Source of the DNA: JANLQX01 sp031418775
GTDB lineage: Bacteria; Actinomycetota; Acidimicrobiia; Acidimicrobiales; JANYDT01
DNA length: 64,000 nt
Assembly (NCBI GenBank): GCA_031418775.1
Contig: JANOJN010000272.1
Location: 1 to 64,000, forward strand
Direction: 5' to 3'
Shown here: in pieces, positions 16,780-25,420 of the stretch
How positions within the stretch are numbered: position 1 is the first letter of the stretch
How the letters are laid out: each line of letters starts with the position of its first letter
Program-made: the position numbers and the translations under genes
Notes under the pieces: model-generated
What the model saw: only the letters and a program-made list of their open reading frames with translations
Told to the model about the DNA's origin: nothing
Databases searched by the model: none

Positions 16780-16798
16780 CGTCGCGAATCGGAAGTGG

Positions 16799-16863
16799 CT
16801 CGCGGAATTCGCGAGTCAGATTTCGTTGTGGCAAGGACGCAGGAGGCAGCGCCTGCCTTGTCC
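16799..16863. terminator. Hairpins between convergent aconitase and HAD-PlsC genes
   Basis: Two inverted repeats lie in the 198-bp convergent gap: CTCGCG/CGCGAG at 16799-16815, and AGGCAG-CGC-CTGCCT at 16844-16858 inside an outer GGAC/GTCC pair (16835-16863). Neither has a long T tract. A two-way terminator is likely from position. Confidence 0.45.
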
Positions 16864-16977
16864 AACCGCAACGACGAGGACGCCGCCACGGCGGAATCTG
16901 GCCGAGAATCCCGCAGCGGACTTGCGATTCGGGACACGAAGCACGCGTAGCCTTTTGCCGGTAACCCTCTGCTGACG

Positions 16978-18876
16978 TCAAGCGCGTTCGGCGAGGGTTC
17001 CGGCGAGACGGCGGGTTGGAGGCGTGCGGCGACCGCTGTCGCGGACGACCGACTCGCCTTTCGGTTCCTTCTTCTGCTTCGACTTCTTGGGTGCCTTCCG
17101 CGTCCGCTCCATCGTCGTCTCAGCGGCAGCGAGCAGGGCGGCTGATGCGTAATTCGTTGTCGTCGACGACGCCCGCGCCGGGGTCGGGGCCGGCGCGCGC
17201 TCGGCCGCGACAGGGACTTCGACCGGCGACGCTGTCGTGCTGCGCGGCGTTGCGCGCTTCGCGGATGGCCGGTCACGCTTCGGCACGACAGGAGTCGGAT
17301 CGGCCTTCGCCGTGGCGCGGGGTCGGGCGACCGGCTTGCGCTTGGCGGGCTGACGCTTGCCCTTGGAGGCCGCGTTCTCCGTGACTGGCTCGGTGATCGG
17401 CTCCGCCTCGACCTGGCGCCGGTTTGCCTTCGTCTTCGGTGCCCCGGTACCGGCCGCGGGCCGGACGATGGATGCCGACGGCACACGTCCGTCGGGGGTG
17501 GTCTTCGCCAACTCGTCCGCCGACACCTCGCGGGCGACACGGGCCTCGCGCGGGAGGGTCGCCATGATCGCGGCCATGACCCGTTCGGTGTCGGCGCGCA
17601 CCGACGCCTCGGACGACGCACTCCGCGCAAGGCCGGAGACCGCAGGCCCGAACGTCACCGACACGTGACGCGGGTCGGTGACCTGCCACAGATTGGGGAC
17701 CTTGGCCGAACGGGGCCACACCTGCTCGGTGCCCCACACGCCGCCGGGAATGACCGGGATGTCGGGAAACAGCGCGGCCAGTCGGCCGACTCCCGTCTTG
17801 CCGCGCAGGATCGGGTCGAAGAACTCCTCGCCGCGCGGGATCGTCCCCTGGGGCAGGATGACAACGCATTCGCCGGCCTCCAACCGCTCTGCAGCCGCTC
17901 GGATCGGGGCGTCAGATCCGGTCCCGCGGTCCACGCGGATGCCACCCATCGCCCGGGCGAGCTGCCCGACAACCGGCGCGTCGAAGACCTCTTTCTTGCC
18001 GAGGAACCGGGCATTGCGGCCCGCCTTCGCGATGGCCAGGGAGATCACGAGGGGATCGAAATAACTGCGGTGGTTCGTGGCGATGATCACGGCGCCGGTG
18101 CGGGGGAGGTGCTCAATCCCGGCAAAGGCGAATCGCACCCCGGGAAAGAACTCCGGGCGCGTGAACTGGCGGAAGAGGTCGAACGGTTCGATGCCGTTCA
18201 CCGACGGCACGCCTTCCGGGGTGTCGAGCGAGCGAACGGGCCACCGACGCACGACGGCAAGTGCCCGAAGGCGGTAGTCCGGGTTCACCGCAGTCGGGCG
18301 TCCGACCGCGCCCAGCAGGGGTGCGTCGAAGACCGAATCGGAGTACGCCGCGCTGGCGTCGAGATCGACGTCGTGCTCGTCCGCCCACGCGGTCACGGCC
18401 GCGAGCTTCCCGGGCCCCCACACGAAACCTCCGTCGAGGTCCCCGGTGTAGGTCCCCTCGAGTTGTCCGTAGCGGGTGGCGACGACGGCGTCGAAACCGA
18501 GCCGTCTCGCCAATGGGGCGACGAGGTCGTAGGGCGACGTTGTCGCCAGCACCAACAGGTCCCCGGAGTCGCGGTGCGAGCGGAGAAGCGCCGGAGCGTA
18601 GGGCTGGACCTTCGGGAGGAGCACGTCGGCGGCCCATTCGGCAACCCGGGCGACGTCGTCGCGGCGGAGTCCCTTCGCCCGTGATGACGCCCGCTTGGCC
18701 AGCTGCATCACGAGGTACGACTCGCCGACCAGGTCGAAGAAGCGAAACAGCAGGTCTTGACCCGGGATGTGAGGCGTCGGCACGCCGAGTTGGGCGAATG
18801 CTTCGGCGAACACCGGTCCGCTCGCTCCGGCCAGCAGGGTGCGGTCGAGGTCGAAGAACGCGGCGGTCCTGGTCAT
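16978..18876 (-). CDS. HAD-family phosphatase fused to PlsC acyltransferase
   Basis: Probably makes phosphatidic acid by acylating lysophosphatidate, as in the Rv2483c-type fusions. Residues 1-215 form a HAD-IB (SerB-like) domain: FFDLDRTLL (nucleophile Asp), LATTSPYD and YSDSVFDAPLL. Residues about 245-460 form the PlsC domain with ATNHRSYFDPLV (the HX4D acyltransferase motif) and ILPQGTIPRG in place of the common FPEGTR. The last 150 residues are a Lys/Arg/Ala/Pro-rich disordered tail with no family match. I chose the ATG at 18876 (MTRTAAFFDLD); the frame is open to 18960. It stands opposite the desaturase gene, with the TetR-type palindrome between. Confidence 0.88.
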   Translation of the reverse strand: MTRTAAFFDLDRTLLAGASGPVFAEAFAQLGVPTPHIPGQDLLFRFFDLVGESYLVMQLAKRASSRAKGLRRDDVARVAEWAADVLLPKVQPYAPALLRSHRDSGDLLVLATTSPYDLVAPLARRLGFDAVVATRYGQLEGTYTGDLDGGFVWGPGKLAAVTAWADEHDVDLDASAAYSDSVFDAPLLGAVGRPTAVNPDYRLRALAVVRRWPVRSLDTPEGVPSVNGIEPFDLFRQFTRPEFFPGVRFAFAGIEHLPRTGAVIIATNHRSYFDPLVISLAIAKAGRNARFLGKKEVFDAPVVGQLARAMGGIRVDRGTGSDAPIRAAAERLEAGECVVILPQGTIPRGEEFFDPILRGKTGVGRLAALFPDIPVIPGGVWGTEQVWPRSAKVPNLWQVTDPRHVSVTFGPAVSGLARSASSEASVRADTERVMAAIMATLPREARVAREVSADELAKTTPDGRVPSASIVRPAAGTGAPKTKANRRQVEAEPITEPVTENAASKGKRQPAKRKPVARPRATAKADPTPVVPKRDRPSAKRATPRSTTASPVEVPVAAERAPAPTPARASSTTTNYASAALLAAAETTMERTRKAPKKSKQKKEPKGESVVRDSGRRTPPTRRLAGTLAERA

Positions 18877-19059
18877 ACCCCAGTCTGTCCTACCCGTTGC
18901 CGATGCATCACCGGCCCTTCCCTCTCCGGACGCGATTGACGGGCTGGCGAGGGGGCACACCAGCCCGTCGAGTTACAGGATCAGATTGCCCGATGCCGGC
19001 TCAGCTGTCGAACAGTTGTCCGTGATGTCTCCGATCATCAGGACAGATGCCTGTTCCTG

Positions 19060-19090
19060 TTGACACTCCCCCTACCTACTAGTAGGTAGG
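19060..19090 (+). promoter_or_regulatory. Perfect 20-bp palindrome overlapping the desaturase promoter
   Basis: CCTACCTACT/AGTAGGTAGG at 19071-19090 is a perfect inverted repeat, the form of a TetR-family operator. TTGACA at 19060-19065 is a consensus -35 box; 17 bp on, TAGGTA (19083-19088) can serve as -10, so the palindrome covers the spacer and -10. The desaturase ATG follows 10 bp later. Confidence 0.7.
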
Positions 19091-19099
19091 CTGGCGATC

Positions 19100-20122
19100 A
19101 TGCCTTCCACGATGACCGATGTGCGCCCCGAGGACCGGGCGCTGCTGGCGGAACTGTCGGGTGCAGCAGAGCGTCTGCTGGAGCGCCACCTCGCCACGTC
19201 CAAGCCCTGGTACTCCCACGAGATCATCCCCTGGTCGCTCGGGCGGGACTTCGTCCCCGGCGAAGCCTGGTCGCCCGACGACGTCGTCCTTCCGGATGCC
19301 GTCCGGAGCGCGTTGTTCGTCAACCTGCTGACCGAGGACAACCTCCCGTACTACTTCGAGACCATCGACCGGATGTTCGGCAAGAGCGACATCTGGGGTA
19401 CCTGGTCGCATCGATGGACGGCGGAAGAGGCACGGCATTCCATCGCCATCCGCGACTACCTGGTCGTCACCCGGGCCATCGACCCGTGGACACTCGAAGA
19501 TGCCCGCATGGGGCAAATGAGCGGCGGTGAGGTGCCCCAGCCGCAGACCGCGGCCGACGGGTTCGTCTACGTGGCGCTGCAAGAGCTCGCCACCCGCATC
19601 TCTCACCGCAACACCGGCAAGCTGCTGCAGGTCGAGATGGACAAGTCGGAGCATCCCGCGGCGCGTGCCGGCTACGACGTCATGGCCCGCGTCGCGGCCG
19701 ACGAGAACTTCCACTACCTCTTCTACCGCGACATCACGTCGGCGGCCATCGAGGTCGATCCGTCGTCGGTCGTCTGCGCCATCGACCGCCAGATCAGCGA
19801 CTTCGAGATGCCGGGCACGGGGATCGTCGGCTTCTCCGAGCACGCTCGGGCGATCGCCAGCGCCGGGATCTACAACCTGCCGATCCACTACAGCCAAATC
19901 CTCGCGCCGGTCGTCCTTCGTCATTGGAACCTCGAAAGCATCGAGGGCCTCAGCGCCGAGGCCGAGCAGGCCCGCGAGCGCATCGTCACGCTGCTCGGCC
20001 GACTCGAGAAGGCGTCGGCGCGGATGAACGAGCGCACGGAGCGGCGGGCGGCGCGCGCCGAGGCCGACGGCGAGCCGGCCCGCACGGTGATCGCCGCCGA
20101 CGACGACCTCGTCACCGTCTGA
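19100..20122 (+). CDS. Acyl-ACP desaturase (ferritin-like diiron, DesA family)
   Basis: Introduces a double bond into an acyl chain bound to acyl carrier protein. The 340-residue soluble protein has the diiron ligands of the plant-type/actinobacterial acyl-ACP desaturases: LTEDNLPYY (Glu), TAEEARHSIAI (ExxH), LQELATRISHRNTG (Glu) and ADENFHYLFYRD (ExxH). The last 50 residues are an Arg/Ala/Glu-rich tail. The ATG at 19100 follows the operator region directly; a second ATG lies four codons on. Its promoter overlaps a perfect palindrome, so a TetR-type repressor, not encoded in the window, probably adjusts membrane unsaturation. Confidence 0.88.
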   Translation: MPSTMTDVRPEDRALLAELSGAAERLLERHLATSKPWYSHEIIPWSLGRDFVPGEAWSPDDVVLPDAVRSALFVNLLTEDNLPYYFETIDRMFGKSDIWGTWSHRWTAEEARHSIAIRDYLVVTRAIDPWTLEDARMGQMSGGEVPQPQTAADGFVYVALQELATRISHRNTGKLLQVEMDKSEHPAARAGYDVMARVAADENFHYLFYRDITSAAIEVDPSSVVCAIDRQISDFEMPGTGIVGFSEHARAIASAGIYNLPIHYSQILAPVVLRHWNLESIEGLSAEAEQARERIVTLLGRLEKASARMNERTERRAARAEADGEPARTVIAADDDLVTV

Positions 20123-20153
20123 CGGACCGCCCCGTGGGCTGGTGCCCGAGACG

Positions 20154-20175
20154 AGCCGGGCCCGCCGACCCGGCT
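20154..20175 (+). terminator. GC-rich hairpin after desaturase gene
   Basis: AGCCGGG (20154-20160) pairs with CCCGGCT (20169-20175) across an 8-nt loop, 31 bp after the stop. No T tract follows; a terminator is plausible from position. Confidence 0.4.
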
Positions 20176-20212
20176 GTGGCGCGCCGGCTGCATCTGGCGG
20201 CCCGTCCCCCGA

Positions 20213-20284
20213 TGCGGCCAAACACCTCCCAGCGCTGTTCGGAGGTGTTTGACCCCCATATACGGGGGCAACCTCTCTCCCACC
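20213..20284 (+). repeat. Intergenic two-hairpin repeat, copy 2
   Basis: Same element as at 235. Here the first stem is longest, 10 bp (AAACACCTCC/GGAGGTGTTT). The second palindrome has one change (CCCCCATATACGGGGG). It ends CAACCTCTCTCC and lies between the desaturase and carboxyltransferase genes, 25 bp before the GTG of the latter. Confidence 0.9.
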
Positions 20285-20309
20285 GGGCTCGGGCCGGTAC
20301 GGTGGTGGG

Positions 20310-21713
20310 GTGTCTGTCGATCTTGGTGTGGGAGCGTTGTCGACGACGCAGGCGTTGGCGTTCACCTCTCGGGTGCGGGCCGGGCACAAGGGCATCGTCA
20401 GCGCCGGGTTGACCACTCTCGACGGCCGCCTTGACGAACGCGAGATCGTGGCGTTCGTCATCGAGCAGTCCGACCGCGGGGGTGCGATCGACGCCGACGA
20501 CGGCGAGGTTCTGGCCGAGGCTGCGCATCTGGCGCGTTCGCTCCGGCGGCCCCTCGTCGGGGTTCTCCACTCAACGGGCGTCGACGTGAATGCGGGTCTC
20601 GCTGCGCTCCATGGCTGGGGGCGCGCCGCCCGGGCGCTGGCGGACTGTTCCGGCCTTGTGCCGGTCGTGCTCGTGGTCGATGGCGCGGCCGTGTCGGGTG
20701 CCGCTCTGCTGCTCGGACTGGCCGACCTCGTGATCATGACCAACGTGTCCTACGCCTTCGTCAGCGGTCCGTCGATGGTGGCCGACTTCACCGGAATCGT
20801 GCTCGACAAGGAGACGCTCGGGGGCGCGGCAACGCACGCCCGCCAGTCCGGCCTTCCCGCCGCAGTGGTCGACGACGTCGCGTCGGCGCTCGATGTCGTT
20901 GCGACACTCCTGTCCTACCTTCCGGACCATGGCGACGCGCTGCCCGCGGCTCTCCCCACCGACGACCCGACGGAGCGCACCGCCCCGGAACTCAACGATC
21001 TCATCCCGGCCTCGTCGACCGGGAGCTACGACGTGCGGTCCGTCGCCCGCGCCGTGTGCGATGCCGACTCCGTCTTCGAGGTCCGGGCCCGGTGGGCGCC
21101 CAACCTGGTCACGGCATTCGCAACCGTGGGTGGCCAACCGATCGGTATCGTCGCCAACCAGCCGCTCGCCCTCGCCGGAACGCTCGACATCGCCGCGGCC
21201 CAGAAAGGCGCCTGGTTCGTCGCCCTGTGCGACTCGTTCAACCTTCCGATTCTGACCCTTGTCGATACGCCGGGCTACTTTCCGGGCAAAGACCTGGAAT
21301 GGCGGGGAATGATCCGCCACGGTGCGCAGATGGCCTTTGCCTACGCCGAGGCCACCGTGCCGCGGGTTTGCGTCGTACTGCGCAAGGCCTACGGAGGTGC
21401 CTTCATCGTCATGGACTGCAAGACCATGGGCAACGATCTGTGCCTTGCGTGGCCGGTCGCCGAACTGGCCGTCATGGGGGCCAAGGGCGCCGTACAGATC
21501 CTGTACCGCCGCGAGACGGACGAAGAACGACTGGTGCGCGAACTCGATTACGCCGCCGAGTACCTGAACCCCTACGTTGCCGCCGAGCGTGGCTACGTCG
21601 ACGCAGTTATCGAACCGGCCGAGACCCGGCGCCTCGTCGCCCGGTCATTCTCCCTACTACGCACCAAGCGGGAGATGCTCCGCGGGAAGAAGCACGGCAA
21701 CTCACCACTATAA
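20310..21713 (+). CDS. Acyl-CoA carboxylase carboxyltransferase (beta) subunit
   Basis: Moves the carboxyl group from carboxybiotin to an acyl-CoA. The 467-residue protein has the two crotonase-like halves of the family. The second half is clear: GGQPIGIVANQPLALAGTLD, LVDTPGYFPGKDLEWRGMIRHGAQ and RKAYGGAFIVMDCKTMGND, with the oxyanion glycines. The first half (about 1-200) has diverged and is shorter than in AccD5-type subunits of about 520-550 residues. No biotin-carrier subunit is adjacent. The substrate (acetyl-, propionyl- or longer acyl-CoA) cannot be read. The start is the GTG at 20310. Confidence 0.85.
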   Translation: MSVDLGVGALSTTQALAFTSRVRAGHKGIVSAGLTTLDGRLDEREIVAFVIEQSDRGGAIDADDGEVLAEAAHLARSLRRPLVGVLHSTGVDVNAGLAALHGWGRAARALADCSGLVPVVLVVDGAAVSGAALLLGLADLVIMTNVSYAFVSGPSMVADFTGIVLDKETLGGAATHARQSGLPAAVVDDVASALDVVATLLSYLPDHGDALPAALPTDDPTERTAPELNDLIPASSTGSYDVRSVARAVCDADSVFEVRARWAPNLVTAFATVGGQPIGIVANQPLALAGTLDIAAAQKGAWFVALCDSFNLPILTLVDTPGYFPGKDLEWRGMIRHGAQMAFAYAEATVPRVCVVLRKAYGGAFIVMDCKTMGNDLCLAWPVAELAVMGAKGAVQILYRRETDEERLVRELDYAAEYLNPYVAAERGYVDAVIEPAETRRLVARSFSLLRTKREMLRGKKHGNSPL

Positions 21714-21753
21714 GTGAAGTTCTTCCTCCCTTGGACTAAAGATCCCACTCTGA

Positions 21754-22437
21754 GTGGTCGAAAGCTGTGAGGTGCCCAGCCTTTCCGCTTACGAACGCCT
21801 TCCGGTCGCCGCGCCTCGCCGCCGCGGATTCGCCGTTGCGCTTGCCCTGACGCTCGGCGTCAGCGGCGTGACCGCCGTCGTCGCGCCGACGATGGCGTCG
21901 GCGCAGGCGGCCGACCGAGATCCCAACACGCTCGAAGTGCAGTTCATCGCCGGGGTGAACTCACTTCGGACCAGCCAAGGGCTGGTCCCGTTCATCGTCG
22001 ACGCCGAGATCCGGCCGGTGGCGATGGGCTGGACGGAGAAGATGGCCGCGGCGGGCAGCATCTCCCACAACCCCAATCTCGCCAGGGAGATCACGGCGTC
22101 GTGGCGCAAGCTGGGCGAGAACGTCGGAACGGGACCCGACGTCCCGTCGGTCGAGGACGCCTTCGAGAACAGCCCGGGACATCGCCGGAACCTCCTCGAT
22201 CCCGAGTTCACGCACGTGTCGATCACGGTTGTGGTCCGAGGCGACCGGATCTTCGTGACCCAGCAGTTCCGCACTCCGTCGGCGCCGGTGGCGCCAGCGA
22301 CTCCGACGGGAGCGCCGACGGAGCTAGCACTTGCGGTCGCGCCGAAGACGATGGCGACGGCAACGAAGTCGACCGGGTCGGCGAAGCCGGTCAAGGCCAG
22401 CACCCGCCGTCGGGTCCGCCCCGCTTCGCGGGTCTGA
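21754..22437 (+). CDS. Secreted CAP-domain (SCP/PR1-like) protein
   Basis: An exported 227-residue protein. The signal peptide covers FAVALALTLGVSGVTAVVAP and ends near ASAQA. The CAP domain (about 55-165) shows FIAGVNSLRTSQGLVPF, SHNPNL (His), KLGENVGTGP (Glu) and NSPGHRRNLLDPEFTHV. Bacterial CAP proteins are extracellular and of mostly unknown activity. After the domain comes APTELALAVAP, an 11-residue motif shared with the second CAP protein at 28936, then a basic Ala/Thr/Lys tail. The start is uncertain: GTG at 21754 lies inside a small dyad (CCACTCTGAGTGG), and an in-frame GTG at 21772 is an alternative. Confidence 0.8.
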   Translation: MVESCEVPSLSAYERLPVAAPRRRGFAVALALTLGVSGVTAVVAPTMASAQAADRDPNTLEVQFIAGVNSLRTSQGLVPFIVDAEIRPVAMGWTEKMAAAGSISHNPNLAREITASWRKLGENVGTGPDVPSVEDAFENSPGHRRNLLDPEFTHVSITVVVRGDRIFVTQQFRTPSAPVAPATPTGAPTELALAVAPKTMATATKSTGSAKPVKASTRRRVRPASRV

Positions 22438-22582
22438 AGCCGAACACCTTCGGTTCGTCGGGCGGTTCTCCACGGGTGGCGTGCGCTGCCCGGCCGAGTC
22501 GCGAGTCGCAACGAATCCGGGGAACGGCACTCCGTTCGACGCCTGTCACAAAAGAACGCCATTCTTCGTACACTCAGTTCCC

Positions 22583-23575
22583 ATGACCAGGACACCACTC
22601 CGGAAACGACGCGCTCTGCTGCTCGTCGCCCCAGCCTTCCTTCTCGGCCTCAGCGCGTGCGGCAGCGATGCGGCCGACACCACCGCGGCACCGGCCGAAA
22701 CCGAAGCCGTTGCCACCGAGGCGGCACCCGCGGAAACCGAGGCAATGGCCGCCGAGACCGAGGCTATGGCCGCAGAAACGGAGGCCGCGGCGGCCGACAC
22801 CACTGCTGCCCCCGCCATCAGCGCCGACTGTGCGAAGGACAAACTCAGTCTGAAGAACGCCGGCACGCTCACCGTCGGCACCGATTCCCCGGCTTATCCG
22901 CCGTGGTTCTCCGAGGACGACCCGACCAACGGCAAGGGCTTCGAGAGCGCCGTGGCCTTCGCCGTAGCCGAAACCCTCGGCTTCACGAAAGAAGAGGTGA
23001 AGTGGATCAAGGTGCCGTTCAACTCCTCGTACGCCACGGGCAAGAAGGACTTCGATTTCGACATCAACCAGATCTCGATCACCGATGAGCGCAAGCAGGC
23101 GGTCGACTTCTCCGACGGCTACTTCGACGTCAACCAGGCCGTCGTCGCGCTGAAGGATTCGCCGGCCGTCTCGGCGAAGACCGTTGCCGATCTCGCCAAG
23201 CTCAAGTTCGGTGTGCAGCAGGGCACCACGAGCCTCCAGTTCGTCACCGACGTCGTGAAGCCCTCGTCGGAGCCGTTCGTCTACTCGACGAACAATGACG
23301 CCAAGGCGGCCCTCGCGGCGAAGCAGATCGATGCCATCGTCCTCGACCTTCCGACCGCGTTCTACGTGTCGGCGGCCGAGATCGAGGGTTCGGTCGTGGT
23401 CGGCCAGTTCCCCAGCCAGGGTGGCGGCGAGCAGTTCGGCATGCTGTTCGAGAAGGGCAGCCCTCTCACCCCGTGTGTCAACGAGGCACTGGCCGTGCTG
23501 AAGTCCTCCGGCAAGCTGGCGGAGATCCAGACCGCTGAGCTGTCGACGGCAACCAACGCTCCGGTCTTCGGCTGA
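22583..23575 (+). CDS. Amino-acid ABC transporter substrate-binding lipoprotein
   Basis: The extracellular receptor of the importer encoded by the next two genes. The 330-residue protein has a lipoprotein signal peptide (LLVAPAFLLGLSAC, Cys26 as lipid anchor), then an Ala/Glu/Thr linker of about 45 residues with the repeated unit ETEAMAA, and a family 3 solute-binding domain (LTVGTDSPAYPPWFSED, FDFDINQISITDERKQAVDFSDGYF). This family mostly binds polar amino acids; the ligand is not readable. The permease follows after 172 bp, which hold no gene I can support. The ATG at 22583 is the only start that keeps the signal peptide at the N-terminus. Confidence 0.9.
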   Translation: MTRTPLRKRRALLLVAPAFLLGLSACGSDAADTTAAPAETEAVATEAAPAETEAMAAETEAMAAETEAAAADTTAAPAISADCAKDKLSLKNAGTLTVGTDSPAYPPWFSEDDPTNGKGFESAVAFAVAETLGFTKEEVKWIKVPFNSSYATGKKDFDFDINQISITDERKQAVDFSDGYFDVNQAVVALKDSPAVSAKTVADLAKLKFGVQQGTTSLQFVTDVVKPSSEPFVYSTNNDAKAALAAKQIDAIVLDLPTAFYVSAAEIEGSVVVGQFPSQGGGEQFGMLFEKGSPLTPCVNEALAVLKSSGKLAEIQTAELSTATNAPVFG

Positions 23576-23747
23576 TCGACGTTGCACCCGTCCCCGCTCG
23601 CCGATGCCCGGGCCATCGTGGTCCCGGGCACGGCCGGCGAGGCGGAGACCGCGCGCCGATGTGCCGACGTGACCACGTGAGGCGGGCGTTCTCGGGACGT
23701 TCAGAGCCGCGTCGTCCGGTCCGGCCCGAGTCCGGTCGAGGCACGAC

Positions 23748-24557
23748 GTGAGCGGCCGAACCACTCGCCGCAACGCTGCGGCATGGCGTGGTGGCCTCAT
23801 CGCCGCGACATCGACCGTTGCGGTGTTCGCCGCGATCATCATCGGGATCACCTCGACGCCGGGCTGGTCGAAGTTCCACGAGAGCTTCCTGTCGGGCTTC
23901 CACTTCCGCAGGAGCTTCCCGCTGGTGCTGAAGGGCTTCGCCCTCAACGTCCGCGTCTTCGTCGTCGCGTTCGTGCTCTGCCTGATCCTCGGCATGATCG
24001 TGGCGGTCGTCCGGATGATCCCCGGGCCGGCGTTCTTCCCGTTCCGCCTCATCGCCATCATCTACACCGACGTGTTCAGGGCGGTTCCATCGATCGTGCT
24101 GATCTATCTTTTCGGCTTCGGTGTTCCCGGCCTCGGCCTCGATCGCCCCTGGAACAACCCGGTGATCTGGGGCACGGTTGCGATCGTGCTCAACAGCGCG
24201 GCCTACGTGGCCGAGGTCTTCCGCTCGGGCATCAGATCGATCCATCCCTCGCAGATGGCTGCGGCCCGTTCTCTCGGACTGTCACGTGTGCAGGCGCTCC
24301 GCTTCGTCATCGTTCCACAGGCGATCCGCCGTGTGATTCCGCCGCTCATCAACGATTTCATCGCGGTGGTGCAGAGCACGGCCCTGCTGTCGACGCTGGG
24401 ACCGCTCGAAGCCCTGCGACGCGCCCAGAACTATGCGAGCTTCCGATTCAACTTCACCGCGTACCTCGGGGCGACGTTGCTGTTCCTCGCGGTGACGATT
24501 CCCTTGGCCCGCCTCGGCGACACCCTCGTCGCCCGCCAGGAGCGTCGGAGCCGATGA
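23748..24557 (+). CDS. Amino-acid ABC transporter permease (HisM/GlnP type)
   Basis: The membrane subunit of the importer. The 269-residue protein has about five or six membrane segments and the inner-membrane-component signature of polar amino-acid permeases: TDVFRAVPSIVLIYLFGF, and the EAA loop AYVAEVFRSGIRSIHPSQ followed by AARSLGLSRVQALRFVIVPQA. A single permease gene suggests a homodimer. It starts with GTG at 23748, and its stop overlaps the ATPase start by 4 bp (ATGA). Confidence 0.92.
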   Translation: MSGRTTRRNAAAWRGGLIAATSTVAVFAAIIIGITSTPGWSKFHESFLSGFHFRRSFPLVLKGFALNVRVFVVAFVLCLILGMIVAVVRMIPGPAFFPFRLIAIIYTDVFRAVPSIVLIYLFGFGVPGLGLDRPWNNPVIWGTVAIVLNSAAYVAEVFRSGIRSIHPSQMAAARSLGLSRVQALRFVIVPQAIRRVIPPLINDFIAVVQSTALLSTLGPLEALRRAQNYASFRFNFTAYLGATLLFLAVTIPLARLGDTLVARQERRSR

Positions 24558-25321
24558 ATTCGACCGAACAGGGCGATCGGCAACTGATCGAGCTACGCGA
24601 CGTCTTCAAGTCGTTCGGGAAGAACCAGGTGCTGAGGGGTGTGGACCTCACCGTACGTGCACATAGTGTTGTGGGCCTCATCGGTCCATCCGGCTCCGGG
24701 AAGTCCACCCTGCTTCGGTGCATCAACCTGCTCGAGCCGGTCGACTCCGGAAGCGTGTTCGTCGGCGGCATCGAACTCACGGCCGGGGGCGTGGATGCCG
24801 ATGATGTCCGCAAACGCATCGGCATCGTATTCCAGTCGTTCAACCTGGTCCCGCATCTCAGCATCCTCGACAACATCACGCTGGCCCCTCGGCGCGTTCG
24901 TGGGATCGGCCGCGGCGCGGCAGAAGATGCTGCGCGGGTTCTGCTCGAACGTTTCGGCCTCCTCGATAAGGCCTCGTCGTTCCCGGACCGACTTTCCGGT
25001 GGACAGCAACAGCGGGTCGCGATCATTCGAGCGCTGGCGATGGAACCCGAGGTGATGCTCTTCGACGAGGTCACGTCAGCGCTCGATCCCGAACTCGTCG
25101 GCGAGGTCCTCGCCGCCGTCCGCGAGCTCGCTGCATCGGGCATGACCCTGGTACTGGCCACCCACGAGATGGGATTCTGCCGCGACGTCGCCGATCAGGT
25201 CGCGTTTCTGAAGGACGGTCGGATCGTTGAGCAGGGCCCGCCGGCGAGGCTGTTCACCGACCCGCAGCATCCGGACACCCAGCACTTCCTGCGCCGGGTC
25301 ATCGAGGCCGGCCGCCTGTAG
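24554..25321 (+). CDS. Amino-acid ABC transporter ATP-binding protein
   Basis: Powers the importer. The 255-residue ATPase shows Walker A GPSGSGKST, Q-loop IVFQSFNLVPHLS, signature LSGGQQQRVAI, Walker B VMLFDEVTSALDP and the switch histidine ATHEM. It is most like GlnQ/HisP. The ATG at 24554 overlaps the permease stop. Transcription of the three-gene unit probably ends in the 99-bp convergent gap 25322-25420, where TCGCCCGC and GCGGGCGA are inverted about 40 bp apart. Confidence 0.93.
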   Translation: MNSTEQGDRQLIELRDVFKSFGKNQVLRGVDLTVRAHSVVGLIGPSGSGKSTLLRCINLLEPVDSGSVFVGGIELTAGGVDADDVRKRIGIVFQSFNLVPHLSILDNITLAPRRVRGIGRGAAEDAARVLLERFGLLDKASSFPDRLSGGQQQRVAIIRALAMEPEVMLFDEVTSALDPELVGEVLAAVRELAASGMTLVLATHEMGFCRDVADQVAFLKDGRIVEQGPPARLFTDPQHPDTQHFLRRVIEAGRL

Positions 25322-25420
25322 CTCCCAGATCGCCGGCTACCACTGGTTTCGTCGCCCGCAAGCGCCGTTTCGCCCCCGAATCCGTGCCCAAACTGACGTA
25401 GCGGGCGATGGCCGGAAGAA

